Source: Fredinandcohnia onubensis (lineage in GTDB: Bacteria; Bacillota; Bacilli; Bacillales; Bacillaceae_L). From it: 64,000 nucleotides of DNA. Under the pieces are notes generated by a model. It was not told the DNA's origin. It did not search any database and saw only the letters and a list, made by a program, of their open reading frames with translations. This document shows positions 42,384-51,196 of the stretch, piece after piece (the first letter of the stretch is position 1; each line of letters begins with the position of its first letter). A program made the translations under genes and the position numbers. The stretch spans positions 1-64,000 of the forward strand of contig NZ_NSEB01000002.1 in assembly GCF_002734215.1 (NCBI RefSeq), written 5' to 3'.

Positions 42384-43146
42384 AACCAAGTCTTTATTTA
42401 TCATTACCTTCTTGATTCTCAACATCTTTTTAGGATATCAGCTTGTTCAAAAAAGGGATAGCAGTCAACTCGATTTGTTAAAAGAATTAAGTATTGACGA
42501 GAAACTAGCGGAAGAGGAAATCACATATGAGGCTTTGCCAAAAGAACCAAAGGAATTAAGCTATATTAGTGGGAAGGTCAAGGTTTTTACAGAGGAGGAT
42601 GTTAAAACTCTTAAAAATCAAACCGTAAAAATTGATACTGCTGGCATACTAAAGGGTACGTTTACTGATCCTATTAAGCTTTCTTTAACAGATCAAATGA
42701 AAATCGGACAATTTGCGAAGGAGCATATCCTATCGGGTGATAAATATACCGTTTGGGATGTGGATGAAGAAGCTGGAACGATTGTTTTAATTCAACAATA
42801 TAAAAATTACAAGGTCTTTGGACAATCAGCGAATATAAGTGGTGTCATCTATTTGTATCTGAATGAGGACCACGAGGTAACGTCCTATGAGCAAACATTA
42901 ATTCCTGAATTTGAAGAGCATGAGCTGGAGGAGTTAATTACTCCAATGGAAACCCTAGAAAACCTTTTTAATAATTTTCATCTAAAATCAGGTAGCCATG
43001 TATCTAAGGTGGAAATTGGGTATTACCCACTTGTCCCATATTCAGAATCACAGTTATTGGCTCCAGCTTGGCATGTTATCATAGACGATGAAACACATAT
43101 TTATGTCAATGCCATCGAAGGACAAATTTTAAATAAGACGGAGTGA
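42370..43146 (+). CDS. walI: WalK regulator WalI (YycI)
   Basis: This 258-residue protein has one N-terminal membrane helix (FIITFLILNIFLGYQLV) and an extracellular YycI domain structurally like that of WalH. It forms a complex with WalH and WalK at the membrane. Its start lies inside the walH 3' end and its stop is six bases before walJ, so it is tightly coupled. Confidence 0.96.
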   Translation: MDWSKTKSLFIITFLILNIFLGYQLVQKRDSSQLDLLKELSIDEKLAEEEITYEALPKEPKELSYISGKVKVFTEEDVKTLKNQTVKIDTAGILKGTFTDPIKLSLTDQMKIGQFAKEHILSGDKYTVWDVDEEAGTIVLIQQYKNYKVFGQSANISGVIYLYLNEDHEVTSYEQTLIPEFEEHELEELITPMETLENLFNNFHLKSGSHVSKVEIGYYPLVPYSESQLLAPAWHVIIDDETHIYVNAIEGQILNKTE

Positions 43147-43152
43147 ACGACT

Positions 43153-43947
43153 ATGGGGTTGCATTTTAGTGTGCTTGCAAGCGGGAGCACAGGAAATGCG
43201 TTCTATGTTGGAACAGACAAGCATTCCTTGCTTGTAGATGCCGGGTTAAGTGGTAAACAACTAGAACTGTTATTTAAAGAAATCAACAAAGAAATTAAGC
43301 ATCTTTCCGGGATTCTTGTGACACATGAGCATAGTGACCATATTAAGGGGCTTGGTGTACTGGCGAGAAAGTACAAGCTTCCCATCTATGCGAATGAAAA
43401 GACATGGAATGCGATGGAGCGTAATATTGGGGAAATTCCGACGGAACAGAAATTTATTTTTCAAATGGGGACAGTAAAGACATTTGGAAATATGGATGTT
43501 GAATCCTTCGGTGTTTCCCATGATGCGGCTGAACCGATGTTTTATGTGTTCCACAATGAGGGGAAAAAGGTTGTTTTAATTACGGATACAGGCTATGTCA
43601 GTGACCGGATGAAGGGCACTATTGAAAATGCAGATGCGTATGTATTTGAAAGCAACCACGATGTGTCTATGCTTCAGATGGGCCATTATCCCTGGAGTAT
43701 TAAGCGACGTATTTTAAGTGATGTTGGACATGTATCGAATGAGGATGCAGCGTTAGCAATGTCAGATGTAATTGGGGACAACACGAAACGAATCTATTTG
43801 GCGCATCTAAGTAAAGATAATAATTTAAAGGATTTAGCACGTATGTCGGTTAAACAAACCTTAGAAAGTAAGGGGTATGTTGTCGGGGAACAATTCGATT
43901 TGTATGATACAGATCCTAAGCTACCTACAAAGCTAGCCTATGTATAA
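43153..43947 (+). CDS. walJ: Metallo-beta-lactamase-fold exonuclease WalJ (YycJ)
   Basis: This 264-residue MBL-fold protein has the zinc motif [10 protein letters not shown] near residue 60 and further ligands at SHD and TDTGYV. YycJ homologs are 5'-3' exonucleases implicated in mismatch repair and in coordinating replication with the cell wall. It is the last gene of the wal operon. Confidence 0.95.
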   Translation: MGLHFSVLASGSTGNAFYVGTDKHSLLVDAGLSGKQLELLFKEINKEIKHLSGILVTHEHSDHIKGLGVLARKYKLPIYANEKTWNAMERNIGEIPTEQKFIFQMGTVKTFGNMDVESFGVSHDAAEPMFYVFHNEGKKVVLITDTGYVSDRMKGTIENADAYVFESNHDVSMLQMGHYPWSIKRRILSDVGHVSNEDAALAMSDVIGDNTKRIYLAHLSKDNNLKDLARMSVKQTLESKGYVVGEQFDLYDTDPKLPTKLAYV

Positions 43948-43950
43948 GAA

Positions 43951-43988
43951 AAAGCTCATTTGACTTTGATCAGATGGGCTTTTTTGTT
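43951..43988 (+). terminator. wal operon terminator
   Basis: AAAAGCTCATTTGA / TCAGATGGGCTTTTTT. Confidence 0.8.
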
Positions 43989-44003
43989 TGCATGTTTAGC
44001 TCC

Positions 44004-44167
44004 AGCGCCTAGCCCCTCGAGGTCATAAGCCAATCCGTCAAGAAGGATAAAAGGCATCCTTCTCGCCGGCTTTTCTTATGCTTGTCGGACTTGCACAGGA
44101 AGTACTGACATCGACGTTTGCCACAGGACGTGGCAGTAGTTAGTCGATGTTCCCCTTTCTAGGCGCT
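44004..44167. repeat. Two-armed palindromic element D between walJ and the kinase gene
   Basis: Outer arms AGCGCCTAG (44004-44012) and CTAGGCGCT (44159-44167) pair perfectly. Inside are arm 1, built on CATAAG...CTTATG with AGAAGGAT-AAAAGGC-ATCCTTCT, and arm 2 (44108-44150), the nested hairpin ACATCGAC...GTCGATGT with inner TGCCAC-AGGAC-GTGGCA. The element is more GC-rich than its surroundings and contains no ORF. Related words occur in element A and the inner hairpin in element C. Confidence 0.7.
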
Positions 44168-44244
44168 TGCACTTTTCGAAGAAAAACACTTGCCGCACCC
44201 ATAATTTTCTAGTAACTTGAAACTAAGATGAAAGTAGGGATGCT

Positions 44245-45327
44245 ATGAAAACCTTTATGTGGCAAACGGCAGGTTTAATGGCGCTTTGGGTGTTGTTTTT
44301 CATTTTTGAAAAGCCGGTTCCAACCGCGTATTCAATTATGATTTGTGCTGTTGTCATGACTTTATATTTTTTCTTGAAAGTCACACCAAAGCCAATCTGT
44401 TTATATGTTGCGATAACAGTACTTCTACTGACGCAAGGAATTATTGATTCAGGCAATCCATTTACACTTTTATTACTAATGTACGTTGTGTTATTAGCTG
44501 TAATTCAGCTTGAAAGTCAACTATTTAAGGGACTTGTTGCCTTTACGGCAGCCTGTTTATTGGGATTCTTTATGTGGATGAAAAGTGATTTATCCGTTTA
44601 TGTTTATTTTCTCTTATTCTATCTTCTTGCCCTTCAGGTGAATGAACTTTGGGCAAAGCGAGAGGAACAACGCAACCTCTATGAAGAATTGCTTGGGGAA
44701 TATCGAAAGTTAAAGAGAGTCGCCCTTGTGGCGGAGGAGGAAGCACGCTATCAAGAGAGGACTAAAATTGCAAGGGACATTCATGATTCCGTCGGGCATA
44801 AGTTGACAGCACTGTTAATGCAGTTGGAGATCCTTTCAATTAAACAAGGTCCAGAACATTATCATGATTTAAAGGAATTGGCTAAAGAGAGTTTAGAGGA
44901 AACACGCTTTGCGGTCCGAACTTTAAAGGATCGAGAGCATGAAGGAATTGCAACCATCTTACAGCTTATCAAAAAACTTGAGGCTGAAAGTCATATTATG
45001 GTTCAACTGACTACAAAACAAGGTATCTTGTCCGAACAGCTCACAAATGAACAGAGTGTGGTGCTATATCGAGTAATCCAGGAAGGACTTACAAATGCCA
45101 TGCGCCATGCCCACTCCCGCGAAGTTCAGGTGCTTCTTGGAAAAACAGCAGACGGAAATATCGAAATTGTCCTGAAAAATCGAATCTATAAGAAGGAACC
45201 ATTCAAAGAGGGTTTCGGTCTTTCAAATATGCGAAAGCGAGTTGAGGAATTGGGTGGAATGCTATCGGTCTATCAAACGGATGAAGCGTTTGTCATCAAG
45301 GGAAGACTTCCGTTAGCAAGAACGTAA
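44245..45327 (+). CDS. NarL-family sensor histidine kinase (LnrJ-like)
   Basis: This 360-residue kinase has five or six membrane helices in the first 135 residues and no sizeable extracellular domain. A HisKA_3 domain follows with phospho-acceptor H180 (KIARDIHDSVGHKL), then HATPase with NAMRHAHS and GFGLSNM. The small loops suggest intramembrane sensing. Gene order kinase-regulator-ATPase-two permeases matches B. subtilis lnrJK-lnrLMN (yfiJKLMN), which senses and exports linearmycin-like lipid-active compounds. The assignment rests on organisation and domain types. Confidence 0.8.
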   Translation: MKTFMWQTAGLMALWVLFFIFEKPVPTAYSIMICAVVMTLYFFLKVTPKPICLYVAITVLLLTQGIIDSGNPFTLLLLMYVVLLAVIQLESQLFKGLVAFTAACLLGFFMWMKSDLSVYVYFLLFYLLALQVNELWAKREEQRNLYEELLGEYRKLKRVALVAEEEARYQERTKIARDIHDSVGHKLTALLMQLEILSIKQGPEHYHDLKELAKESLEETRFAVRTLKDREHEGIATILQLIKKLEAESHIMVQLTTKQGILSEQLTNEQSVVLYRVIQEGLTNAMRHAHSREVQVLLGKTADGNIEIVLKNRIYKKEPFKEGFGLSNMRKRVEELGGMLSVYQTDEAFVIKGRLPLART

Positions 45328-45337
45328 GGGAGGGGAA

Positions 45338-45973
45338 ATGGACATGTGGAATGTGTTAATAGTAGAAGATCAATCGATTGTTAGGCAAGGCTTGAAACTC
45401 ATGCTGGAGCAAGACGAGAAAATCCGTGTTGTGGCTGAGGCCGAAAATGGGGAAGAAGCAATTAAGAAGATGGAGGCACATGTTATTGATGTGGTGTTAA
45501 TGGATATCCGGATGCCAGTTATGAATGGACTAGAAGCAACTAGAAAGGTCAAGGAACGTTGGCCCGATGCTAAGATATTAATCCTCACAACCTTTAATGA
45601 TGATGAATACGCAATCCAGGCATTAAAATACGGGGCAAATGCTTTTTTATTGAAAACATCAGACCAGAATACGCTAATCCATGCGGTTTATAGTTGTTTT
45701 CAAGGGGGTCTAACGATTCATGAAGAGGTTGCGGCAAAAGTGATGCCACGGTTATTACACAAGGTTGAGAAGAAACTTGAATTGCCTTTATCTACACGAG
45801 AATTAGATATTACAAGATTAGTAGGTGAAGGAAAAACAAATAAGGAAATTGCGGATGAATTATATCTATCTGTCGGTACGGTAAAGAACCACATCACGCA
45901 AGTCTTACATAAATTAGAGCTTCGCGATCGTACTCAGTTGGCGATTTTTGCAGTAAAAAATGATATTACATAA
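45338..45973 (+). CDS. NarL-family response regulator (LnrK-like)
   Basis: The 211-residue protein has a receiver domain with D10-D11 pocket and phospho-acceptor D56 (VLMDIRMPVMNG). A LuxR-type helix-turn-helix follows near the C-terminus (LVGEGKTNKEIADELYLSVGTVKNHI). It is 10 bases after the kinase gene, with GGGAGGGG upstream. It probably activates the ABC genes downstream; a palindrome ATGAC-TTAG-GTCAT lies in their promoter region. Confidence 0.88.
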   Translation: MDMWNVLIVEDQSIVRQGLKLMLEQDEKIRVVAEAENGEEAIKKMEAHVIDVVLMDIRMPVMNGLEATRKVKERWPDAKILILTTFNDDEYAIQALKYGANAFLLKTSDQNTLIHAVYSCFQGGLTIHEEVAAKVMPRLLHKVEKKLELPLSTRELDITRLVGEGKTNKEIADELYLSVGTVKNHITQVLHKLELRDRTQLAIFAVKNDIT

Positions 45974-45977
45974 CATA

Positions 45978-46016
45978 CAGGGGTTGTCCAAACATCAGTG
46001 GATGGCCCTTTTTTAA
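45978..46016 (+). terminator. Terminator after the response regulator
   Basis: GGGGTTGTCCA / TGGATGGCCC is followed by TTTTTT. It separates the regulatory pair from the transporter genes. Confidence 0.75.
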
Positions 46017-46023
46017 TGCAGAA

Positions 46024-46037
46024 ATGACTTAGGTCAT
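46024..46037. promoter_or_regulatory. Candidate operator of the ABC transporter genes
   Basis: ATGAC-TTAG-GTCAT is a perfect palindrome 84 bases before the ATPase gene. It is a plausible binding site for the adjacent NarL-type regulator. Confidence 0.4.
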
Positions 46038-46120
46038 GTTTTTTTCATAAACAAGTGACGCTAGATAGTGCTGTAAGAGGTCTTGAAAGTCTATGATAAA
46101 ACTATAAGGGAGGCGACGGT

Positions 46121-47053
46121 ATGTTAGAAGTGATTGATTTATCAAAGAAATATAAACAAAAGTATGCTGCACAGGGGATTAATATGTTTTTGGAAAAAGG
46201 AGAGATTGTGGGTCTGCTTGGTCCAAATGGAGCGGGAAAATCTACGACCATCTCTATGCTTTCATCTTTGGTTGTTCCAACATCTGGTGATGTGCGGCTA
46301 TTAAATAAAAGTACGATTAAGAATCCGCTGAATATCCGTAAGATTTTAGGAGTGGTGCCTCAAGAAATTGCGTTGTACACGGATTTATCAGCTGAAGAAA
46401 ATTTGCGATTTTTTGGAGAGATTTATAGGTTAAAAGGTGCTGAATTAAAACAGCGAATTGAGGAGGTTTTAGAACAAATCGGTTTAACCGACAGAAGAAA
46501 GGATCTAGTTAAAACATTTTCCGGTGGTATGAAAAGAAGGTTAAATATTGGAGTGGCTTTACTTCATAATCCGGAAATAATTATTATGGATGAGCCAACG
46601 GTAGGGATTGACCCACAATCTCGAAATTATATTTTAGAAACGGTAAAACGTCTCAATAAGGAACGTGGAATGACCGTATTATATACAAGTCATTACATGG
46701 AAGAAGTCGAGTTCTTATGTGACAGAATTTATATTATGGATAAAGGTCATATTATCGCTTCAGGAACAAAGGAAGAGCTAAAAAATATTCTTTCCTCTGA
46801 AAATACGATTTCCATTCAGGTTGAGCGGGTAAAAGAAGAATTTATTCAATTACTTGAAGCTGATACAACCGTACGTCAAGTAAAGGTGCAGGACCGTGTT
46901 GTAACAGTTATTGTTCCAAAGGAATACAATTTGTTTCAAAAAATCTCGCAGATAGCTGAGGAAACGAGTACAACATTGATATCAGTTGAAGTAAAAGCGC
47001 CAACACTTGAAGACGTATTTCTTCATCTGACAGGTAGAGCGTTAAGAGATTAG
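46121..47053 (+). CDS. ABC transporter ATP-binding protein (LnrL-like)
   Basis: This 310-residue ATPase of the ABC-2 (drug export) type has Walker A GPNGAGKST near residue 34, Q-loop VVPQEIALYTDLSAEENL and signature FSGGMKRRLNIG. Walker B IIIMDEPTVGIDPQS and H-loop TSHYMEEVE follow. A C-terminal regulatory extension covers about 220-310. It is followed at 11 bases by the first permease. GGGAGG precedes the ATG. Confidence 0.93.
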   Translation: MLEVIDLSKKYKQKYAAQGINMFLEKGEIVGLLGPNGAGKSTTISMLSSLVVPTSGDVRLLNKSTIKNPLNIRKILGVVPQEIALYTDLSAEENLRFFGEIYRLKGAELKQRIEEVLEQIGLTDRRKDLVKTFSGGMKRRLNIGVALLHNPEIIIMDEPTVGIDPQSRNYILETVKRLNKERGMTVLYTSHYMEEVEFLCDRIYIMDKGHIIASGTKEELKNILSSENTISIQVERVKEEFIQLLEADTTVRQVKVQDRVVTVIVPKEYNLFQKISQIAEETSTTLISVEVKAPTLEDVFLHLTGRALRD

Positions 47054-47064
47054 GAGGTGAGAGG

Positions 47065-48324
47065 ATGATTATTCCGTTTATTAAAAAAGACTTATTGGTA
47101 TTACTACGGAACCCCCAGGAGTTACTGGTTTTAGTCCTAATGCCGCTTGTCCTTATTGCGATCCTTGGCTTTGCCTTAGGTGGGGTCATGGGTGGAGACG
47201 CAGAACCTATCTCAGCTAAAGTGGCATTTATTAATCATAGCAACGAACAAGGGGATGTTGAAGCTTTTATCCAAAAGGTAAAAGCGAAGGGATTGCCACA
47301 GGAAGCAGAAACAGCATTAATCCAAAGCGCTAATCAACTTCGTCCAATTCAGACTTTAGTAGATGATATGTTTGGAAGTAAAGAACTAAAAGAAATTGTG
47401 GAACTTGAGGTAGTTAAGCAGGAAAAATTGGATGAAATTAAGAATGATGATCGTTACGCTGCTGTTATTGAGATACCAGAGCATTACACTTATGATATTT
47501 TATCATCTGCCTTACTAGATGAGCCTTCATCTGCCACGATTACCCTTTATAAAAATGAAGGAAAGCAGATTTCTCCAAAAATAGTGGAGGATATCCTTAT
47601 GAATTTCCAAAAACAGCTCACTTCCATGACTGTAATAGGGAAAGCTGGAATTCAGTTAGAAGATATGAAAAGTGGGAAACTTGGAAAGACAGAGACTGTT
47701 ACCGAGCGTGAACCGATTAATTCATTGCAATATTATTCTGTCGGTATGAGCGTTATGTTTATAATGTTTATTGCCTCTCATATTGGCTCATCTGCCTATC
47801 GTGAAAAGCAGTTACAGGTGTTCAATCGAATCATTTTATCGAATACGTCAAGATGGTCGTATCTGGGTGGTATCTTTTTCTCTGTAATCCTGATTGCAAT
47901 TATCCAGCAAGCGATTTTATATGGAGTTACTTCTCTCATATTTAATGTGGTTTGGAAAGACCTTTTCGGTTTTCTCTTAGTGAACCTATCACTATCCTTT
48001 GCGATAGGAGGAGTAGGAGCGTTGTTGACCGCATTAAACTTCCGAATTGACTCAGAAGGTGTGTCAAACTTTTTTGGGAATGTGATGGTTTCGATTTTTG
48101 CCTTTTTAGGTGGAAGTTTTACGCCGATTGCAGAAACTTCTTCTGTCATTGGTATGTTGGGTAATCTTACGCCAAATGGTGCAGGAATGACCGCATTATT
48201 ACAATTGCTTCAAGGTGTAGAGCTTTCGGCTATTTCTCATCATATTTTTTATTTAATGGGCTTTGGTTTGGTGATGCTGACCGCAGCTGTTTTTAGCTTT
48301 CCAAAAAGAGGTGATGCCATATGA
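47065..48324 (+). CDS. ABC-2 permease (LnrM-like)
   Basis: This 419-residue permease has an N-terminal membrane helix, a large extracellular domain (about 50-210) and five or six C-terminal membrane helices. The C-terminal segment includes FFGNVMVSIFAFLGGSFTPI, typical of the ABC2_membrane_3 family. It forms the export channel with the next gene, whose start overlaps its stop by four bases. Confidence 0.9.
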   Translation: MIIPFIKKDLLVLLRNPQELLVLVLMPLVLIAILGFALGGVMGGDAEPISAKVAFINHSNEQGDVEAFIQKVKAKGLPQEAETALIQSANQLRPIQTLVDDMFGSKELKEIVELEVVKQEKLDEIKNDDRYAAVIEIPEHYTYDILSSALLDEPSSATITLYKNEGKQISPKIVEDILMNFQKQLTSMTVIGKAGIQLEDMKSGKLGKTETVTEREPINSLQYYSVGMSVMFIMFIASHIGSSAYREKQLQVFNRIILSNTSRWSYLGGIFFSVILIAIIQQAILYGVTSLIFNVVWKDLFGFLLVNLSLSFAIGGVGALLTALNFRIDSEGVSNFFGNVMVSIFAFLGGSFTPIAETSSVIGMLGNLTPNGAGMTALLQLLQGVELSAISHHIFYLMGFGLVMLTAAVFSFPKRGDAI

Positions 48325-49433
48325 TAAGTATTTTACAGGCAAAATTTAAATTATTTCTAAGAAAGCCAATGCTTATGATTGGCATGACCGTAATGAGTAT
48401 TGTGTTTGCCTTGTTATTAGGTGCCGCAAATTATACAAATATTATAGTACCCGTTTATACAGATATTGAAAATATTGAAGAAACCGGACTTTGGAAAGAA
48501 CTAAATAAGACTGAGGCGTTTGAATTTAAACGAGTGACAGAAGATGAGGCAAAGAAAATGGTCAGTGAAGGTGATGCAGAGGCTGCTGTGAAGCTAGAAA
48601 AGGAATCTTACACAATTGTCATCGTGACAGAGACGTCTAACCTTCATATAATAGAAAGCTATCTTCAGAACTTTTATGGGGATCTTTTAATGGAAGAGCA
48701 GATTAAAGAGGCAACAGCCACAAGTAGCTTTATCGACTCAGATGCCATTATTGAAGAATATAATGAAAAGAAAGAGAACCCGTTATTCAAAATTCAAGCT
48801 GCTTCTTTTCGTAGCGACGATACTGTGATTATTGATAACCAGCTTCAGACAATTTTTGGATTCACCTTGTTTTTTGTTATTTACACGATCTCATATAATG
48901 TTCACAACATATTACAAGAGAGAACATGGGGAGTTTGGGACCGCATGATTTTATCCCCTTTAAAAAAATGGGAGATGTACGCAGGCAATTTAATTTATAG
49001 TTTCCTAATGGGATATTTTCAGGTGGCACTCATCTTCGTAGTGTTCCGGTATGCTGTCGGGGTAGACTTTTATGGGGGATTTGGAAAAACGTTAATTGTG
49101 TTAATCCCGTACGTGTTCTCAATTGTCGCGCTATCGTTGTTTTTAGTCAGTGTTGTTAAAAGTACTCAACAATTCAATGCGATTATTTCACTTGTATCGG
49201 TCTGCTTGTCGATGCTTGGTGGGGCCTATTGGCCATTGGAAATTGTAAGCTCAAACTTCTTGTTAAGAATGTCGGATTTTGTGCCAATTAAACATGCAAT
49301 GGAAGGCTTAAAAGCCGCTACCATTTATGAAGCACCGATGAGTGAATTACTATATCCAATAAGCATTTTGACGTTAATGGGAGTCGTGTTAATCGGGATC
49401 GGAATCAATCTAATGGAACGGAAAAACGCTTAA
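48321..49433 (+). CDS. ABC-2 permease (LnrN-like)
   Basis: This 370-residue second permease has the same plan: an N-terminal helix, an extracellular domain (about 40-170) and a C-terminal bundle with LSMLGGAYWPLEIVSSNFLL. Two unequal permeases plus one ATPase fit a heteromeric LnrLMN-type exporter. It ends at a weak terminator (49437-49470). Confidence 0.9.
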   Translation: MISILQAKFKLFLRKPMLMIGMTVMSIVFALLLGAANYTNIIVPVYTDIENIEETGLWKELNKTEAFEFKRVTEDEAKKMVSEGDAEAAVKLEKESYTIVIVTETSNLHIIESYLQNFYGDLLMEEQIKEATATSSFIDSDAIIEEYNEKKENPLFKIQAASFRSDDTVIIDNQLQTIFGFTLFFVIYTISYNVHNILQERTWGVWDRMILSPLKKWEMYAGNLIYSFLMGYFQVALIFVVFRYAVGVDFYGGFGKTLIVLIPYVFSIVALSLFLVSVVKSTQQFNAIISLVSVCLSMLGGAYWPLEIVSSNFLLRMSDFVPIKHAMEGLKAATIYEAPMSELLYPISILTLMGVVLIGIGINLMERKNA

Positions 49434-49436
49434 AGA

Positions 49437-49470
49437 AAAAGGCAGGGGCTAGTGGCTCCTGTCTTTTCTC
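49437..49470 (+). terminator. Weak terminator after the ABC operon
   Basis: GGCAGGGGC / GCTCCTGTC is followed by TTTTCTC. Confidence 0.55.
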
Positions 49471-49546
49471 ATTGTGGGACCAGGTCATGATTTGTATAAA
49501 ATATGGGTAAAATTAATAGAAAGAGTGTAAAAGGAGAAATCATTTA

Positions 49547-50788
49547 ATGGGGTACTATGATCAGGATTATATAAACCAAAGGCAGCAAAGAAAGAAAGGG
49601 AACCGAGGCAGTTGGTTTCTCTCAGCGTTAGTCGGTGCTGTTATTGGGGCACTCCTTGTAATAGTTCTTTTACCGACACTATCCAAGTATCATTTACTTC
49701 CAAATGACGAGAATGCAACTCCTGAAGAGGTGAATGGGCTTGATGAGGTGGAGGAAAAAGCACCTGTAACAGGAGAAAGTGTCCAACAAAATATCAACGT
49801 GAACGTGACTACAGAGGTTACCAGTGCGGTCAATAAGGTAAGTGAGGCTGTTGTAGGAATTGTTAATCTACAACAAACTAATTTCTGGACAGAGGAATCG
49901 ATGACAGCGGGTACGGGCTCTGGGGTAATCTATAAAAAAGGAGACGGTAAGGCCTTTATCGTCACAAACCATCATGTAATTGAAGGAGCTTCTGATATAG
50001 AGGTAAGTCTTAGTGATGGGGCAAGGGTGAAGGGAAGAGTACTCGGAAGTGATATTTGGACGGATTTAGCGGTAATTGAGATTGATGGGAGCCATATAAA
50101 AAAGATTGCTCAATTTGGAAATTCCGATAACATTAATCTTGGTGAACCTGTCATTGCTATCGGAAACCCGTTGGGACTTGAGTTTTCTGGGTCGGTCACA
50201 CAAGGAATTATCTCAGGCTTAAATCGGACGATTCCAGTCGATATTAATCAGGATGGAGTCCCTGATTGGAATGCCGATGTCATGCAAACAGATGCTGCGA
50301 TTAATCCAGGAAATAGTGGAGGTGCATTGGTTAATATCAAGGGAGAAGTAATAGGAATTAATTCAATGAAAATTGCACAGGAGGCCGTTGAAGGAATTGG
50401 TCTTTCGATTCCGATTACTAGTGCAAAGCCAATTATTGAAGACCTTGAAGTGTATGGCGAGGTTAATCGTCCATTTTTAGGAGTAGGACAACTAAAGAGT
50501 TTAAGTGAAATTTCCTCCTATCATCGAATGCAGACCTTGCATCTACCAAATGACGTAACAGAGGGAGTGGCTGTTTTAGAAGTGCTTCGAAATACACCAG
50601 CATCGCAAGCGGGATTAAGGGAGCTTGATGTGATTGTGGAACTAGATGGTGAAAAAATCACCTCACTAATTGATTTGCGAAAACATTTATATAATGAAAA
50701 ATCAGTGGGTGACACAATGGAGGTCACATTCTACCGAGGTGGAGAAAAACAAAAGGCGACGGTACGATTAGCAAGAGAAACAATGTAG
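49547..50788 (+). CDS. htrC: HtrA-type serine protease HtrC (YyxA/YycK)
   Basis: This 413-residue membrane-anchored S1C protease has one N-terminal helix (about 22-44), a trypsin-like domain and a C-terminal PDZ domain (about 310-405). The catalytic triad is H143 (VTNHHVIEG), D173 (WTDLAVIE) and S257 (NPGNSGGAL). It degrades or chaperones misfolded envelope proteins. In B. subtilis it directly follows walJ; here the Lnr-like module intervenes. GGAGA precedes the ATG. Confidence 0.95.
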   Translation: MGYYDQDYINQRQQRKKGNRGSWFLSALVGAVIGALLVIVLLPTLSKYHLLPNDENATPEEVNGLDEVEEKAPVTGESVQQNINVNVTTEVTSAVNKVSEAVVGIVNLQQTNFWTEESMTAGTGSGVIYKKGDGKAFIVTNHHVIEGASDIEVSLSDGARVKGRVLGSDIWTDLAVIEIDGSHIKKIAQFGNSDNINLGEPVIAIGNPLGLEFSGSVTQGIISGLNRTIPVDINQDGVPDWNADVMQTDAAINPGNSGGALVNIKGEVIGINSMKIAQEAVEGIGLSIPITSAKPIIEDLEVYGEVNRPFLGVGQLKSLSEISSYHRMQTLHLPNDVTEGVAVLEVLRNTPASQAGLRELDVIVELDGEKITSLIDLRKHLYNEKSVGDTMEVTFYRGGEKQKATVRLARETM

Positions 50789-50794
50789 GCTCTA

Positions 50795-50830
50795 GAAAAC
50801 AGGGGAATGAAATTTCCTCTGTTTTTTGTG
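50795..50830 (+). terminator. htrC terminator
   Basis: AAAACAGGGGAA / TTTCCTCTGTTTTTT. Its right flank runs straight into the first DnaA box at 50827. Confidence 0.8.
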
Positions 50831-50875
50831 GATAAGATTATATGCTAAAATGGGTAAGATAAAACTTGTGGATAA
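50827..50875 (-). promoter_or_regulatory. DnaA boxes upstream of yyzF
   Basis: Two perfect TTATCCACA boxes lie on the minus strand at 50827-50835 and 50867-50875. They form the left part of the cluster that continues before rlmH. Confidence 0.75.
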
Positions 50876-50947
50876 GAAAAATAACAAGATAAAGTTATAC
50901 CCATAATCCGCAGGTGGATGTGGGTAAGTTTGATGGAGGACGAAAAA

Positions 50948-51103
50948 ATGATTAAATGTTGTGAAGAACATATTGAATTAGCATTGGACATTGTGGTTGA
51001 TGAACATGAGGTAGCGCCGATTATGACGAAAATTGAAGACGAAAACTTATCAACAACCTGTGAATTTTGTCAAAATAAGGCGGTATATGTTGTAGGGAAC
51101 TAA
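50948..51103 (+). CDS. yyzF: Small CxxH/CxxC zinc-ribbon-like protein (YyzF-like)
   Basis: This 51-residue protein starts MIKCCEEHIELALDIVVDEHE and ends with CEFCQNKAVYVVGN. The CxxxH and CxxC pairs suggest zinc binding. The family is annotated CxxH/CxxC protein (TIGR04129 type) and is found between htrC and rlmH in bacilli; its function is not established. I chose ATG at 50948, preceded by GGAGGACG; an upstream GTG-initiated extension is unlikely. Confidence 0.85.
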   Translation: MIKCCEEHIELALDIVVDEHEVAPIMTKIEDENLSTTCEFCQNKAVYVVGN

Positions 51104-51118
51104 TATTCCCATACAAGA

Positions 51119-51161
51119 TGTGGATAGAAAATGTGGATATGTGGATAACTTCTGTGGATAG
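51119..51161 (-). promoter_or_regulatory. DnaA-box cluster before rlmH
   Basis: Four boxes on the minus strand fall in 43 bases: TGTGGATAG (51119), TGTGGATAT (51132), TGTGGATAA (51140, consensus) and TGTGGATAG (51153), given as plus-strand reads. All point the same way. A DnaA-binding cluster near yydA (rlmH) is known in B. subtilis. Confidence 0.82.
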
Positions 51162-51196
51162 TGTGTTTGTAAAATGTGAACGAAGTGGGGATAAGT

